DNA from: Brochothrix campestris FSL F6-1037
GTDB lineage: Bacteria > Bacillota > Bacilli > Lactobacillales > Listeriaceae
DNA: 64,000 nucleotides
Assembly: GCF_000525915.1 (NCBI RefSeq)
Contig: NZ_AODH01000009.1
Span: 62,001 to 126,000 of the forward strand
Direction: 5' to 3'
Shown here: positions 48,841 through 58,139 of the stretch, piece by piece
How positions within the stretch are numbered: the stretch's first letter is position 1
Layout: each line of letters opens with the position of its first letter
Notes under the pieces: generated by a model
What the model saw: the letters and a program-made list of their open reading frames with translations, nothing else
What the model was told of the DNA's origin: nothing
Databases searched by the model: none
Position numbers and translations under genes: made by a program

Positions 48841-50037
48841 ATGATGTTTCAACCTTCAGAACTTGAACAGATCAAACAAATTATGACTGGGAAATTTGGC
48901 ATTGAACGTGAAAATTTACGCGTCACACCAAACGGTGAGCTCGCCTTAACACCTCATCCAAATGCATTGGGTGATAAACGTACCAATCCTGAGGTCACCA
49001 CTGATTTTTCAGAAAGCCAACTTGAAATCATTTCACCTGTTGTTGATTCCATCGAACAACTTTTACCTGAATTGGCCCGTATTTCAACCACTGTCAAACA
49101 GGCATTATCGCAGGAATTTTTATGGATGCAAAGCGTGCCTCCAACCGCATTGCCAGCTGAAGAGACGATTCCGCTTGCACAATTCGGTACACGTGCTGAT
49201 GCCGCTTATGAAAAAACACTCTATCGTGAGTATCTTTCGACCAAATACGGACGATACAAACAACTCTATTCGGGGATTCATTTTAACTTTTCATACGACG
49301 ACAGCCAGTTGCGTTCATTGTTTCCACAAACAACAATCAATGATTTTTACATCCGACTGATGGCACAAACTTTAAAATACCGCTTCTTTCTTAACTTTGT
49401 TGTGGCAGCAAGTCCTGCAACTATTAATAAGGTGACCTATCGATCAGCTCGCCTCGGTGAAGAAGGCTATCATAATTTGACAATGATTCCGTTGGATTAC
49501 ACATCCACCGCCAATTATCTCGCTTCTTTGAAAGCCGTGATTGCTAGCGGAATCATCGAAGGCTCACGTGAGCTTTATGAATTGGTGCGGGCTAAGGGGA
49601 CGTCAATGGATTCATTCAAGGCTGAGTATGCTGTGATTAATCGCATTGAACTGCGCATGCCTGATTTAAACCCGCTCTATCCAGAAGGAATCAATCCGAG
49701 CGACCTCTATGTCATGCACCTTTACATTAGGTGGTGTAGTTCACTCGTCGATCAAAGTTACGACGTTGCTGAACAACGCACAGCAGCAGAACTTGCCAAT
49801 TCCGCTGCTTTATTCGAACTAAGTCAACCGCTTGAACATAAAATCAAGTCGATTTTCGATGCCTTGTTTGTTTACTTAGAATGGGCCAATCTACCCGCCG
49901 TTTATCACGCTAGTTTACTCGAGGCCTACCAACGTTTCTTATATCCAAACAAACGCTATGCCGAACAGTTAGTAGCCGCTTATGCCAAAAGCTCATTTGA
50001 TGAAGTTAATTTAAATATCGCCAAACAACAGGCATAA
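48841..50037 (+). CDS. gshA: Glutamate-cysteine ligase (GshA type, short)
   Basis: ATP-dependent synthesis of gamma-glutamylcysteine, the first step of glutathione synthesis. The 398-residue protein shows FGIERENLRV near residue 19, NPEVTTDFSESQLEIISPV near 44, LYSGIHFNFSY near 142 and RIELRMPDLNPLYPEGI near 274. These match the E. coli-type ligase. That enzyme is about 518 residues, so the C-terminal part is shorter here, and there is no fused ATP-grasp GshB domain as in Listeria GshF. No gshB lies nearby. Activity is inferred. Confidence 0.85.
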   Translation: MMFQPSELEQIKQIMTGKFGIERENLRVTPNGELALTPHPNALGDKRTNPEVTTDFSESQLEIISPVVDSIEQLLPELARISTTVKQALSQEFLWMQSVPPTALPAEETIPLAQFGTRADAAYEKTLYREYLSTKYGRYKQLYSGIHFNFSYDDSQLRSLFPQTTINDFYIRLMAQTLKYRFFLNFVVAASPATINKVTYRSARLGEEGYHNLTMIPLDYTSTANYLASLKAVIASGIIEGSRELYELVRAKGTSMDSFKAEYAVINRIELRMPDLNPLYPEGINPSDLYVMHLYIRWCSSLVDQSYDVAEQRTAAELANSAALFELSQPLEHKIKSIFDALFVYLEWANLPAVYHASLLEAYQRFLYPNKRYAEQLVAAYAKSSFDEVNLNIAKQQA

Positions 50038-50073
50038 AAAAGAAGCATAGGCCCTTAATCAGCCTGTGCTTCT
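50036..50073 (+). terminator. gshA terminator overlapping the rex 3' end
   Basis: Stem AGAAGCATAGGC / GCCTGTGCTTCT (one G-U pair) with a 9-base loop, followed by TTATTTT. The rex stop codon lies inside the loop region, so the two convergent genes share it. Confidence 0.75.
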
Positions 50074-50714
50074 TTATTTTCATGGAGACGATCTTCAAAC
50101 GCAAATAACGTCTGTAACTCTGAGACGACATCGAATGATCTCATAACAATCGATGAAGGAATCTGTGGTGTCATCACGCTGAGATTTAAAATTGTCGTCA
50201 CGGCTGTCGTACCTACCTGCTTTTCAATCGTATGCCATTCTTGTTCGCTACAATCTAAGACGAGTGTGCTAATGTTTTTTTCCAACATCACTTCCGTAAA
50301 ATCCGTGATTGAGTATATCGGTACACCTTCATGAATTGTACCAACTGCGTGCTCTGTCTCAGTAAAAGCGCAACTAATTGTCATGTTTTTCTCGGTCAAA
50401 CTGCGGTGATTAAAAAAACGACGACCACGTTGACTGACACCAATTACTGCGATTAAATGACTCCGATTTGTCATAAACAAATTATTTAGCACAATCACTA
50501 ATGACTGTACGTGATAACCATATCCTTGCTTTCCGAGAGAGCCGATATGAGATAAATCTCTTCTTAATGTCGCAGCCTCAATTTTTAAATCGTGACTCAT
50601 TTCAGTTGACGATATACGTTCTACCTCATTATCAGCCAACATTTTAACGTACTGATGATAGATCGACAAGCGCTTAGCTGTTGCTTTTGGCATGTTTGGA
50701 TATTTATGAAACAC
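50055..50714 (-). CDS. rex: Redox-sensing repressor Rex, divergent NAD site
   Basis: Rex represses fermentation genes when NADH is low. The GTG at 50714 is preferred over ATG 50738 because GGAAG lies 7 bp before it; this gives 219 residues. The winged-helix domain is well kept: MPKATAKRLSIYHQYVKML, then AATLRRDLSHIGSLGKQGYG. The Rossmann loop reads VIGVSQRGRRFF, where the family has GVGNLG. The usual acid after the second strand (AFD) is AFT. NADH binding may therefore be altered or lost. The C-terminal MRSFDVVSELQTL is normal. Confidence 0.9.
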   Translation of the reverse strand: MFHKYPNMPKATAKRLSIYHQYVKMLADNEVERISSTEMSHDLKIEAATLRRDLSHIGSLGKQGYGYHVQSLVIVLNNLFMTNRSHLIAVIGVSQRGRRFFNHRSLTEKNMTISCAFTETEHAVGTIHEGVPIYSITDFTEVMLEKNISTLVLDCSEQEWHTIEKQVGTTAVTTILNLSVMTPQIPSSIVMRSFDVVSELQTLFAFEDRLHENKEAQAD

Positions 50715-50867
50715 GTCATCACTTCCTTTTCTTACCATTCACTACATCTATTGTAGCTTTTTTAATCAAATATAGCTAGTTACGGATAATTTCAATCATT
50801 CCTTCTCGATACATTCCTTTTTGGTCGGATATCGGTTAAAATTAAGAGGTGAAGGATGTGACGACAG

Positions 50868-52795
50868 ATGATTTTACTCCAAGTAAATCAATTAACGAAA
50901 CGATTTGGCGCCGAAGCCATACTCGAAAATATTCAATTAGAAATCAAAACCAATGACCGAATTGCTCTCGTCGGTAAAAACGGGGCTGGTAAATCAACTT
51001 TAATTAAAAATAATTGCTAATCAGCTCTCTTATGATGAGGGACAAATAAGCAAACCAAAAGACGTAACGATTGGCTATCTCGCTCAAAATACTGGCCTCG
51101 AATCGACTCGTACGATTTGGGATGAGATGCTCAGTGTCTTTGAACCGTTAAAAGTAATGGAACAACGCATTCGTACCTTAGAAGAACAACTCGCTCAACC
51201 CAATGTTTATGAAAATGAGGAACGCTATCAACAAGTATCTGCCCAATATGATCATCTCCAACATGAGTTCAAAGAAAAAGGCGGCTATCAATACGAATCG
51301 GATATCCGTTCGATTCTACACGGTTTCCGTTTTTATGAAGAACGCTACCAACAAGTCATTACAAGTTTATCGGGTGGCCAAAAAACACGGTTAGCCCTTG
51401 CTAAATTACTATTATCCAACAATGATATTTTAATTTTAGATGAACCTACTAACCATCTCGATATTGAAACATTAACTTGGTTAGAAAACTATTTGGCGAA
51501 CTACCGAGGCGCGCTCTTAATTGTTTCTCATGACCGCTATTTTCTCGACCGCGTTGTCAATCAAGTGTATAGCATTAGCCGTACCCATTCGAAACACTAT
51601 GTTGGTAACTATTCACATTATTTGACCCAATATGCCGCTGATCTCGAAAAAGAATGGAAACAATTTGATAAACAACAGGGGCAAATTGCCAAACTGGAAG
51701 ATTTCGTGCAACGTAATATTGTACGTGCCTCAACGACAAAACGCGCCCAAGCACGACGAAAACAACTTGAAAAAATTGACCGCATCGATAAACCACTTGG
51801 CGATGAAAAGGCCGCTCATTTTAGTTTTAAGATCAATAAACCGAGTGGTAAAGATGCCCTTTTAACAACCGATTTAGGCATTGGCTACGATGCTCCGTTA
51901 GCTCAGCATTTAAACATCGATATTAAGCGAACGGACGCGATTGCCCTCGTTGGACCAAATGGTGTTGGTAAATCAACCTTGCTCAAAACGTTAATCAAAC
52001 AACTGCCCGCCTTGAGTGGTACTTTTACTTTCGGTGCAAACACTGAAATCGGCTATTATGATCAGGAGTTATCCAACTTAAATAGTCGCCAAACGGTCTT
52101 AGAAGAACTTTGGTCTGCCTATCCTAGTCTCGATGAAAAAATCATCCGAACGTTATTAGGTTCATTCTTGTTTACAGGCGATGACGTAAAAAAAAGCAGT
52201 CAACATGTTAAGCGGCGGTGAAAAAGCCCGCCTCGCCCTCTCTAAGCTCACGTTACAACAGGCCAACTTTTTAATCTTAGATGAACCGACCAACCATCTT
52301 GATATTGATAGTAAAGAAGTGTTAGAAAATGCCCTAATTGATTACGAAGGTACACTCTTATTCGTTTCCCATGACCGCTATTTTATCAACCGGATTGCGA
52401 ATAAAGTGATTGAACTATCAGCCGATGGTGCGGTGACGTATTTAGGAGACTACGATTATTACGTCGAAAAACTAGCAATCCAAACAGAGCGGGCCGCTTT
52501 ATTAGCTGCTGAAAAAACACCAGAAACACTCAGCACTGTTGTCAATGACCGTAAATTAAGCTATGCCGAAGAAAAAGCTGCTGTACAACAAGCACGTAAA
52601 CAACAGCGGGCCGTTGAAGCTGTTGAACGTGAAATTTCCGAAACAGAAACCTTAATTGACACATTGGAACACCGCTTAGCTGATCCAGCCATCTTTGGTG
52701 ATGTTACACAAACCCAAAAATACCATCAACAATTACTCGATGCCCAAGCAGCACTCGAACAACTGATGATTGACTGGGAACATTTATCCTCTTAA
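50868..52795 (+). pseudogene. ydiF: ABC-F ribosome-associated ATPase YdiF, two frameshifts as read
   Basis: Soluble ABC-F protein of the Bacillus YdiF type; such proteins act on the ribosomal E site. The ATG at 50868 opens MILLQVNQLTKRFGAEAI and the first Walker A GKNGAGKS. The frame breaks at an A5 run (51006-51010). The second part holds LSGGQKTRL, the first Walker B, the linker HYVGNYSHYL and the second Walker A GPNGVGKS. It breaks at an A8 run (52188-52195), then continues MLSGGEKARL and a C-terminal coiled coil. Removing one A at each site gives one frame of about 642 residues. Confidence 0.88.
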
Positions 52796-52803
52796 CTTAA
52801 CGT

Positions 52804-52840
52804 CAAAAAGTAGCAACCCATTAAAGGTTGCTACTTTTTG
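52804..52840 (+). terminator. ydiF terminator
   Basis: Perfect 15 bp stem CAAAAAGTAGCAACC / GGTTGCTACTTTTTG with a 7-base loop, nine bases after the ydiF stop. Confidence 0.9.
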
Positions 52841-52905
52841 ATTGTGTATCGATCAGACTAGTAATAATAATTAAGACGACACCAATGATGAAACACCAAC
52901 GCGCT

Positions 52906-53826
52906 TTAGTTTGTGTCAACTTTTACATCTCCTGACTTATTTTCAATGGTTAATTGATTATTCTTTGTTGTCGTTTTTTGATAGGAACCATTGTAATTTT
53001 TACCGTTGACTTTTACATCACCATAAGCCGTATCAATCGTTAAACCAACTGCATTTTTCGTGCTAATTTTAATGTCGCCGTACTGATTCGAAATGTGACT
53101 TACACCTGCTAGAACACTGTTTAACACCTTAATATCGCCACTACTGGCTTCGAGTGTTAATGCCGTTAAGTCACTTTCTTTAAAGGTGACATCACCATAG
53201 CGGCTCGAAATTTGCGCCTCGTTAAATGCATTCTTTGTGCTATCAATATCACCGGATTCACTCGTAATACGCAGTTGTTTGGCCGAGCTATTATCGATTT
53301 GAATATCGCCATACGTTTGTGTGATTGTTAAGTCATCCGTTAGTTTAACTGCTGCTATGTCGAGGTCGCCACTTTTCACCTGAATAACACTTACTTTTGC
53401 TTTAATGTCTGTCACACTCACATCGCCATATGTATTCATAATATTGACGGTTTCAAGCTTTTCTTTCGGTAATGTAATCTTTATGGTCGGTGTTGTCTCG
53501 ATGATACCAAATATCATGGCATCTCCTTTTTCAGCTGTCACATTTAGTGTCCCATTGCTCACATCGACCTTTATCGGATGATTTTTATCAGCGGTCCATT
53601 CCGCCTTAGCTTCCACACCTGTCTCTAGTACGACATCCGCCGATTTCACAGCAATGTTCACATTATGAATACCTGTTACTTTTTTCGTTTCTTTCACATA
53701 ATCAACCGTTTCGAAGCGATGGTTATGCCATGCAATGGCACTGATTGTACCACTTGAAAAACTGATGCCTGCTATAATAAGACCGACTACTACCAACGCA
53801 CTATAAATCATTGTTCTTTTCTTCAT
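52906..53826 (-). CDS. DUF4097 beta-helix envelope protein (LiaG/YvlB type)
   Basis: The 306-residue protein has one N-terminal membrane or signal segment (about 7-27) and a long beta-rich domain. The domain is built of short repeats ending alternately in YGD and SGD: TYGDVSV, SGDLDI, TYGDIQI, SGDIDS, RYGDVTF, SGDIKV, QYGDIKI, AYGDVKV, SGDVKV. This is the DUF4097 fold of putative adhesin or LiaG-like proteins linked to envelope stress. It overlaps the DUF1700 gene by 4 bp in an operon led by padR. Confidence 0.9.
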   Translation of the reverse strand: MKKRTMIYSALVVVGLIIAGISFSSGTISAIAWHNHRFETVDYVKETKKVTGIHNVNIAVKSADVVLETGVEAKAEWTADKNHPIKVDVSNGTLNVTAEKGDAMIFGIIETTPTIKITLPKEKLETVNIMNTYGDVSVTDIKAKVSVIQVKSGDLDIAAVKLTDDLTITQTYGDIQIDNSSAKQLRITSESGDIDSTKNAFNEAQISSRYGDVTFKESDLTALTLEASSGDIKVLNSVLAGVSHISNQYGDIKISTKNAVGLTIDTAYGDVKVNGKNYNGSYQKTTTKNNQLTIENKSGDVKVDTN

Positions 53827-54425
53827 TGGTTACTCCCTCGTTTGCGATTGAATTTTAAATAGGTTGCTTGAATCATATTAGCAATTAGTTTGAAACACAC
53901 GATCCATAATTTTTTAAACGGCTGTGCCAATAAACAACCACCACCGATTAAGGACAGACCACATCCGATTAAGAAGGCTGCAGTCACTCCATCTTGAGCA
54001 ATCACTAAACCCCCTAACAAAAGTGAACCGATGCCACTAATAATAAAACTAACGAAGACACTTACATAACTGATGAGGACTGCGAACACAACTGCTACTA
54101 TGGCAATAAATACAGCGATCACAGATACTGCTAATGGTAAAATAATCGGACTAGAGGCGATACCCATCAGCACCCACCATAATTTTCGAGGTCGATCTTT
54201 AACCGTTCCCTCTGACGCACTCAATTCTTTCATTGCAAAGGTAGCCGTCACTTCGCGCGCGACTTTCTTCGGATGACCCAATCGTGCAATGACGGTTACC
54301 TCATCGTCTTCCAATAAGCCATCAGCAATTATTTCTTGGTAATAAGCCATAATATCGGCTTGCTCGTCCATCGGTAACTTTTTAATTTGTTTTTGTAATA
54401 CTTGTAGAAAGGTTGCTTTATTCAT
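53823..54425 (-). CDS. DUF1700/HAAS-domain membrane protein
   Basis: The 200-residue protein starts with a HAAS-type helical domain (about 1-55: FLQVLQKQIKKLPMDEQADI, MAYYQEIIADGLL, ARLGHPKKVAREV). Three to four membrane segments follow (about 85-185) and a basic tail (KFNRKRGSNQ). Such genes sit between padR regulators and DUF4097 genes in many Firmicutes. It is thought to act as a membrane partner of the system; the mechanism is unknown. Start and stop overlap both neighbours, so it is translationally coupled. Confidence 0.9.
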   Translation of the reverse strand: MNKATFLQVLQKQIKKLPMDEQADIMAYYQEIIADGLLEDDEVTVIARLGHPKKVAREVTATFAMKELSASEGTVKDRPRKLWWVLMGIASSPIILPLAVSVIAVFIAIVAVVFAVLISYVSVFVSFIISGIGSLLLGGLVIAQDGVTAAFLIGCGLSLIGGGCLLAQPFKKLWIVCFKLIANMIQATYLKFNRKRGSNQ

Positions 54426-54739
54426 TTTTTTTTCTCTCCTTCGACGACCATCTCAATTTTCTTAATAAACTCGGTCCATTCTGCTGCCAACTCTGTTTTT
54501 CGCTGTAGGCCTGTCGCTGTAATTTGGTAGTAGCGTCGGTTACGCCCTTGAAAAGCTTCATCATAGGTTGTAACAAACGCTTCTTTTTTCAAGCGACGCA
54601 ACACTGGATACAAGGTCGATTCGCTGATTGTCATCACCTTTTTCACTTCGACGGTTAAGGCATAACCATAGGCATCTTCACGCGCCAATACACCGAGCAC
54701 ACAATAATCGAGCAAGGCTGCTCCCATTTGAAAATTCAT
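54422..54739 (-). CDS. PadR-family transcriptional regulator
   Basis: The 105-residue winged-helix protein has the PadR core: LDYCVLGVLAREDAYGYALT, then ISESTLYPVLRRLKKEAFV and the wing GRNRRYYQITATG. A C-terminal helix ends EGEKKK. The ATG at 54739 has GGAGGAGAGAACAAA upstream, so it is preferred over the one at 54766. Two identical 18 bp operator-like repeats overlap its promoter. It probably represses its own operon and responds to envelope stress, by analogy with LadR/LtrR-type systems. Confidence 0.92.
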   Translation of the reverse strand: MNFQMGAALLDYCVLGVLAREDAYGYALTVEVKKVMTISESTLYPVLRRLKKEAFVTTYDEAFQGRNRRYYQITATGLQRKTELAAEWTEFIKKIEMVVEGEKKK

Positions 54740-54755
54740 TTTGTTCTCTCCTCCG

Positions 54756-54812
54756 ATACTATACATCGTATAACATACACATACTATACATCGTATAATA
54801 TCATTTTGTCAA
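54756..54812 (-). promoter_or_regulatory. padR promoter with tandem 18 bp operators
   Basis: ATACTATACATCGTATAA occurs twice, at 54756-54773 and 54781-54798, with centres 25 bp apart. Each contains the dyad TATAC-atc-GTATA. On the minus strand TTGACA (54807-54812) and TATAGT (54783-54788) are 18 bp apart, so one repeat covers the -10 and the other lies downstream of it. Confidence 0.8.
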
Positions 54813-54914
54813 TACCAATAGTTATTTTTTAGTGTTTTAAGCTTCCCTAAACAACATAACAGTATCAGAGATGGGCATTGAAGGGACGCTTTTTTTATAT
54901 TAGTAATTTAATTC

Positions 54915-55037
54915 AATCAAAACGGTGCCAACATAATTGTCGACACCGCTTTGATTCACTTAGTTAGGCTGATCCAGTTACTGACGGTTTGTACGATAGT
55001 TCCGCTTTTTGCGAAGTTGAATGAGCTGCTTTCACTT
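54915..55037 (-). repeat. Terminator-like hairpin and repeat-related 3' region (copy E)
   Basis: After the permease stop the minus strand reads AAGTGAAAGCAGCTCATTCA and then ACTT. This matches a module of the 38.5 kb repeat (GAAAGTGAAATCAGCTCGTT) and the segment right after the ileS stop. A hairpin follows at 54915-54957 (AATCAAAGCGGTG / CACCGTTTTGATT), without a strong T-tract. It probably ends the ABC operon. No gene is seen in 54813-55037. Confidence 0.55.
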
Positions 55038-55979
55038 TTATTTCACTAAACACAATTTTTCCTGACGATGAAAGCAGTAGCCAATCAAACCACAAATTAG
55101 ACCCGCACCACTTAAGATGACCGCGGCAAACACGGTGTTGACCTCGGAGGCATGAAGATAATTTGCCAAAGTGCCATCAACTGTGCCCACAACATTCGCA
55201 TACACAAACGGATTATACACTACCCACCATGCATCGATTGTATCTAATCGTTCAACCATCTGTTGTGTAGCTATCAGGCATACAATCAACACACTCAAGG
55301 TCAATACGCTATTTTTCAAGAGCAACACGCACAGGCTTGCAAGGTTGACTAAAAAATAAAGTACCGTTAGACTCAACACGGTTGTTTGCAACAACAGAAC
55401 ACCGATAGAACTCAAATGATAACTGCCCACCGTTTGAATAATGACCGGATAAGAAAAGATGCTCCATCCACCACTGCAACCGGCTAAACTATACGGAAAC
55501 AAATACGAGAGGCTTGCCTCCGCAAAATCAGGTGCCCAAATGAAAAATCCTGTGTCATTGACTGGATAATGCTCAGCTGCCAACTTACGTTTGAGAGCAA
55601 GGCCCGCTTCAATCGCACGCGTCTCTTCTCCATCTGCTAATGTCCCGGCTGCAATCTGGTCTAATCGATAAACTAAGCTTTCTATCTCTAATTGCAAGGC
55701 GGTTAAGCGGTCTTTTCCCAATTGAAGCTCATGCTCATTACTGGCAATCATTTGGTTTATTCCTTCATCCGCTTCTTGCAACTGTAATTGATGCAAGGTC
55801 AGTTCAATCGAGGTGTTATTTACTTGTTGATCAGAGATGGCCGTTTGGGTTAGGATCTTTACTTGATTATGATGTAAACCATAGACTCCCACAACGGCGA
55901 TGAGCAAGAGAATGAGTGTAACATAGCCCGCTTTTTGCTTCCCCACTTTTTTCAATTCAAAGGCTAACAGCTGCAACAT
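55038..55979 (-). CDS. ABC transporter permease
   Basis: Membrane partner of the ATPase upstream. From the ATG at 55979 (GAGGGGAAGCG before it) it has 313 residues. One membrane segment is near 20-38, a long extracellular region with a coiled coil and Glu/Gln-rich helix covers about 40-150, and about five more membrane segments follow. This layout fits ABC-2-type exporters. The start lies 23 bp inside the ATPase gene, so translation is coupled. I cannot name the substrate. Confidence 0.85.
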   Translation of the reverse strand: MLQLLAFELKKVGKQKAGYVTLILLLIAVVGVYGLHHNQVKILTQTAISDQQVNNTSIELTLHQLQLQEADEGINQMIASNEHELQLGKDRLTALQLEIESLVYRLDQIAAGTLADGEETRAIEAGLALKRKLAAEHYPVNDTGFFIWAPDFAEASLSYLFPYSLAGCSGGWSIFSYPVIIQTVGSYHLSSIGVLLLQTTVLSLTVLYFLVNLASLCVLLLKNSVLTLSVLIVCLIATQQMVERLDTIDAWWVVYNPFVYANVVGTVDGTLANYLHASEVNTVFAAVILSGAGLICGLIGYCFHRQEKLCLVK

Positions 55980-56826
55980 CACGCTTCCCCTCCTCACCAT
56001 AGAGTGCTTCATATGCTCGTCTCGTTTCATCCAGCCTACTAGTCACGGTCTTAACTGTTAACTGACATGCTTCACAGCTCTTAATGAAGGCATGTATTGT
56101 TTCAGGTGTGATCGTAACAGTAAGGTTCTCATCGTTCATTACCAGTTGCTGAACGTTTGCTTCCGCTGTTAAATATGCGATTTCGGTTGCGAGGGGTACA
56201 CGATTGAGCCTGAGTAAATAACGCTCAGTCGTTGGTTGAATCGTCGTCTGTTCAAGCAATTTCCCAGCCTTCATAAAATAACAGTCATCCGCTAATTGGT
56301 CACTATCAGAGTGCTGATGCGATGAAAAAACAATCGTTGCCCCCTGTTTTTTCAAGCTCATCACCTGTTGCTTCAATCGTTGCGCCACAATTACATCGAG
56401 TCCATTAAAGGGCTCATCCAATAAATAGAAGGAGGTCTCAGACAATAGTGCCATCGCAAACAAGAGCTGCTGTTTCATCCCCAATGAATAATGTTTCACT
56501 TTGCGATGGATCCAAGCAGTGAGCTGTAATTTTTTCACCAACGCTCCAAGCGATTGGGACGACTGATACATGGCTGCTACGAACTGTAAATGATCATACA
56601 GCATCTCATGACCTTGTAAGAAGAAACAGTGTTTCAATCGTTCTGACCGTGAGACAGTCCCCGTTGTTGGTGCAATAATACCCGCTAACAAGCGAAACAA
56701 GGTCGTTTTTCCACAGCCATTCGGCCCAATAATGGCGGTGATTGTTCCTGGCGCTAAGCTCACCGACAGGTCATCCAACACCTTCGTCTGTCCCCACTTT
56801 TTCGTAATGTTTTGAGCGTGTAACAT
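55957..56826 (-). CDS. ABC transporter ATP-binding protein
   Basis: ATPase subunit of an exporter. From the ATG at 56826 (GGAGGTTATC upstream) it has 289 residues. Walker A is GPNGCGKTT near residue 35, the signature SLGMKQQLLFAMALL is near 120 and Walker B FYLLDEPFNGLD near 142, with the H-loop SSHQHSD near 175. The signature is SLGMK rather than LSGGQ, common in ABC-2 exporters. The C-terminal 80 residues are accessory. Confidence 0.93.
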   Translation of the reverse strand: MLHAQNITKKWGQTKVLDDLSVSLAPGTITAIIGPNGCGKTTLFRLLAGIIAPTTGTVSRSERLKHCFFLQGHEMLYDHLQFVAAMYQSSQSLGALVKKLQLTAWIHRKVKHYSLGMKQQLLFAMALLSETSFYLLDEPFNGLDVIVAQRLKQQVMSLKKQGATIVFSSHQHSDSDQLADDCYFMKAGKLLEQTTIQPTTERYLLRLNRVPLATEIAYLTAEANVQQLVMNDENLTVTITPETIHAFIKSCEACQLTVKTVTSRLDETRRAYEALYGEEGKRDVAAVSL

Positions 56827-57051
56827 GATAACCTCCACCCATCTTTTACACTTTCTCCGTGTATTAGCGTTAGACTATCCTTCTCAAGCAGCGCTGTCAA
56901 TCAACCAGTCGTTACCTTTCTGAGATTATATATCGCTAGACTATTATTTATATCGAACATCATTTTTAACATTTATAGATTATCACCTATGTTATCGTTA
57001 GCTTAGCTATCACTTAAAAATAACTGTGTATTGCTTAAAATTAATTAGGAC
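56827..57051. other. AT-rich intergenic region upstream of the ABC operon
   Basis: No gene is visible. The stretch has several related short words (AGCGTTAGACTAT, TCGCTAGACTAT, TATCGTTAGC) that could be regulator sites for the ABC operon. I cannot pick a promoter with confidence. Confidence 0.4.
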
Positions 57052-57082
57052 AAAAAAAAAGATAGCTCATGCTATCTTTTTT
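57052..57082 (-). terminator. tsa operon terminator
   Basis: Hairpin AAAAAAGATAGC / GCTATCTTTTTT with loop ATGA (on the minus strand), then nine T. It ends the tsaE-tsaD operon. Confidence 0.9.
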
Positions 57083-57116
57083 CAGACTGAAGATATCTGC
57101 TGTTCCTAAGTGAGTA
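57083..57116 (-). repeat. Remnant of the terminator-associated repeat (copy F)
   Basis: Between the tsaD stop and its terminator the minus strand reads TAGGAACAGCAGATATCTTC then AGTCTGA. It aligns with TAGAACAGCCTTTCTATTCA then GTCT of the 38.5 kb copy, and again ends at the hairpin base. Confidence 0.5.
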
Positions 57117-58139
57117 TTAATGTTTTTCAAACATAAAACCCGGGCGGGCATTCAAACTCATGTCACTAAAGACACCTTGTTGCAACAACATATCGCCTGC
57201 TGCACCAATCATTGCGGCATTATCGCCACAGAGACTTAACGGCGGAATCACCAATTCAACCTCAGGGAACTGTGCTGTTAAAGCAGCTGCTAAGCCTTGA
57301 CGTAACCCTTGGTTCGCGGCCACACCACCAGCCATAACAAGCATACCGACCGAATAGTGTTCCAACGCACGCATCGTTTTGGTCACGAGCACTTCCACTA
57401 CAGCCGCCTGGAAACTCGCCGCAAAATTGGCTTTATCGATTGGTTCATTGCGTTGTTCTTTATTATGAATCGTATTGATAAATGACGATTTTAAACCTGA
57501 AAAACTAAAATCCAAGTTATCTTCATGGAGCATTGCCCGTGGAAAATGATAGGTATCTTCGCCTTCAAGCGCCAATTTATCAATCTTGGCTCCTCCAGGA
57601 TACGTCAGTCCCATTGTCCGTCCAACTTTATCATACGCTTCACCAGCGGCATCATCACGTGTTTCACCGATGATTTCAAAACTATGATCGTTGGCCATGT
57701 AGACTAACTCGGTATGCCCACCACTAACGACTAGTGCAATCAGTGGATACGTTAAGGGTTGGACTAATCGATTCGCTAAAATATGACCTTCAATATGATG
57801 GACACCAATCAATGGTTTTTGATGGACAAACGCCAATGATTTAGCGGCACTAACACCGATTAACAAGGCACCGACCAAACCAGGTCCTTGTGTCACAGCG
57901 ATGGCGTCCATTTCATCTATCGTTTTGCCAGCTTCTGTCAAAGCTGCTTCAATCACATACGTAATTTGTTCAACGTGATGACGTGATGCGATTTCAGGCA
58001 CTACGCCACCAAATCGTTGATGACTTTTAATTTGCGAAGACACCACATTCGATAAGATTTCTGAGCCGTTTTGTACAACTGCGACACTCGTTTCATCACA
58101 GCTTGATTCAAATGCTAAAATTAAGCGCTTAGTTTCCAT
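57117..58139 (-). CDS. tsaD: tRNA threonylcarbamoyladenosine transferase TsaD
   Basis: Kae1/Gcp-type protein that, with TsaB and TsaE, transfers threonylcarbamoyl to A37 of ANN-decoding tRNAs. The 340-residue protein shows [15 protein letters not shown] at the N-terminus, the metal site [10 protein letters not shown] near 110, [10 protein letters not shown] near 132 and FSFSGLKSS near 219. The ATG at 58139 is chosen; an in-frame GTG at 58151 is also possible. The start lies inside the end of fumC. Confidence 0.97.
   Translation of the reverse strand: METKRLILAFESSCDETSVAVVQNGSEILSNVVSSQIKSHQRFGGVVPEIASRHHVEQITYVIEAALTEAGKTIDEMDAIAVTQGPGLVGALLIGVSAAKSLAFVHQKPLIGVHHIEGHILANRLVQPLTYPLIALVVSGGHTELVYMANDHSFEIIGETRDDAAGEAYDKVGRTMGLTYPGGAKIDKLALEGEDTYHFPRAMLHEDNLDFSFSGLKSSFINTIHNKEQRNEPIDKANFAASFQAAVVEVLVTKTMRALEHYSVGMLVMAGGVAANQGLRQGLAAALTAQFPEVELVIPPLSLCGDNAAMIGAAGDMLLQQGVFSDMSLNARPGFMFEKH

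Noticed and set aside
50868-52795. Programmed frameshifting in ydiF
   Set aside because: Two separate +1 shifts, one at a plain A5 run, and no slippery site with a downstream pseudoknot. Many other genes here show the same kind of break.
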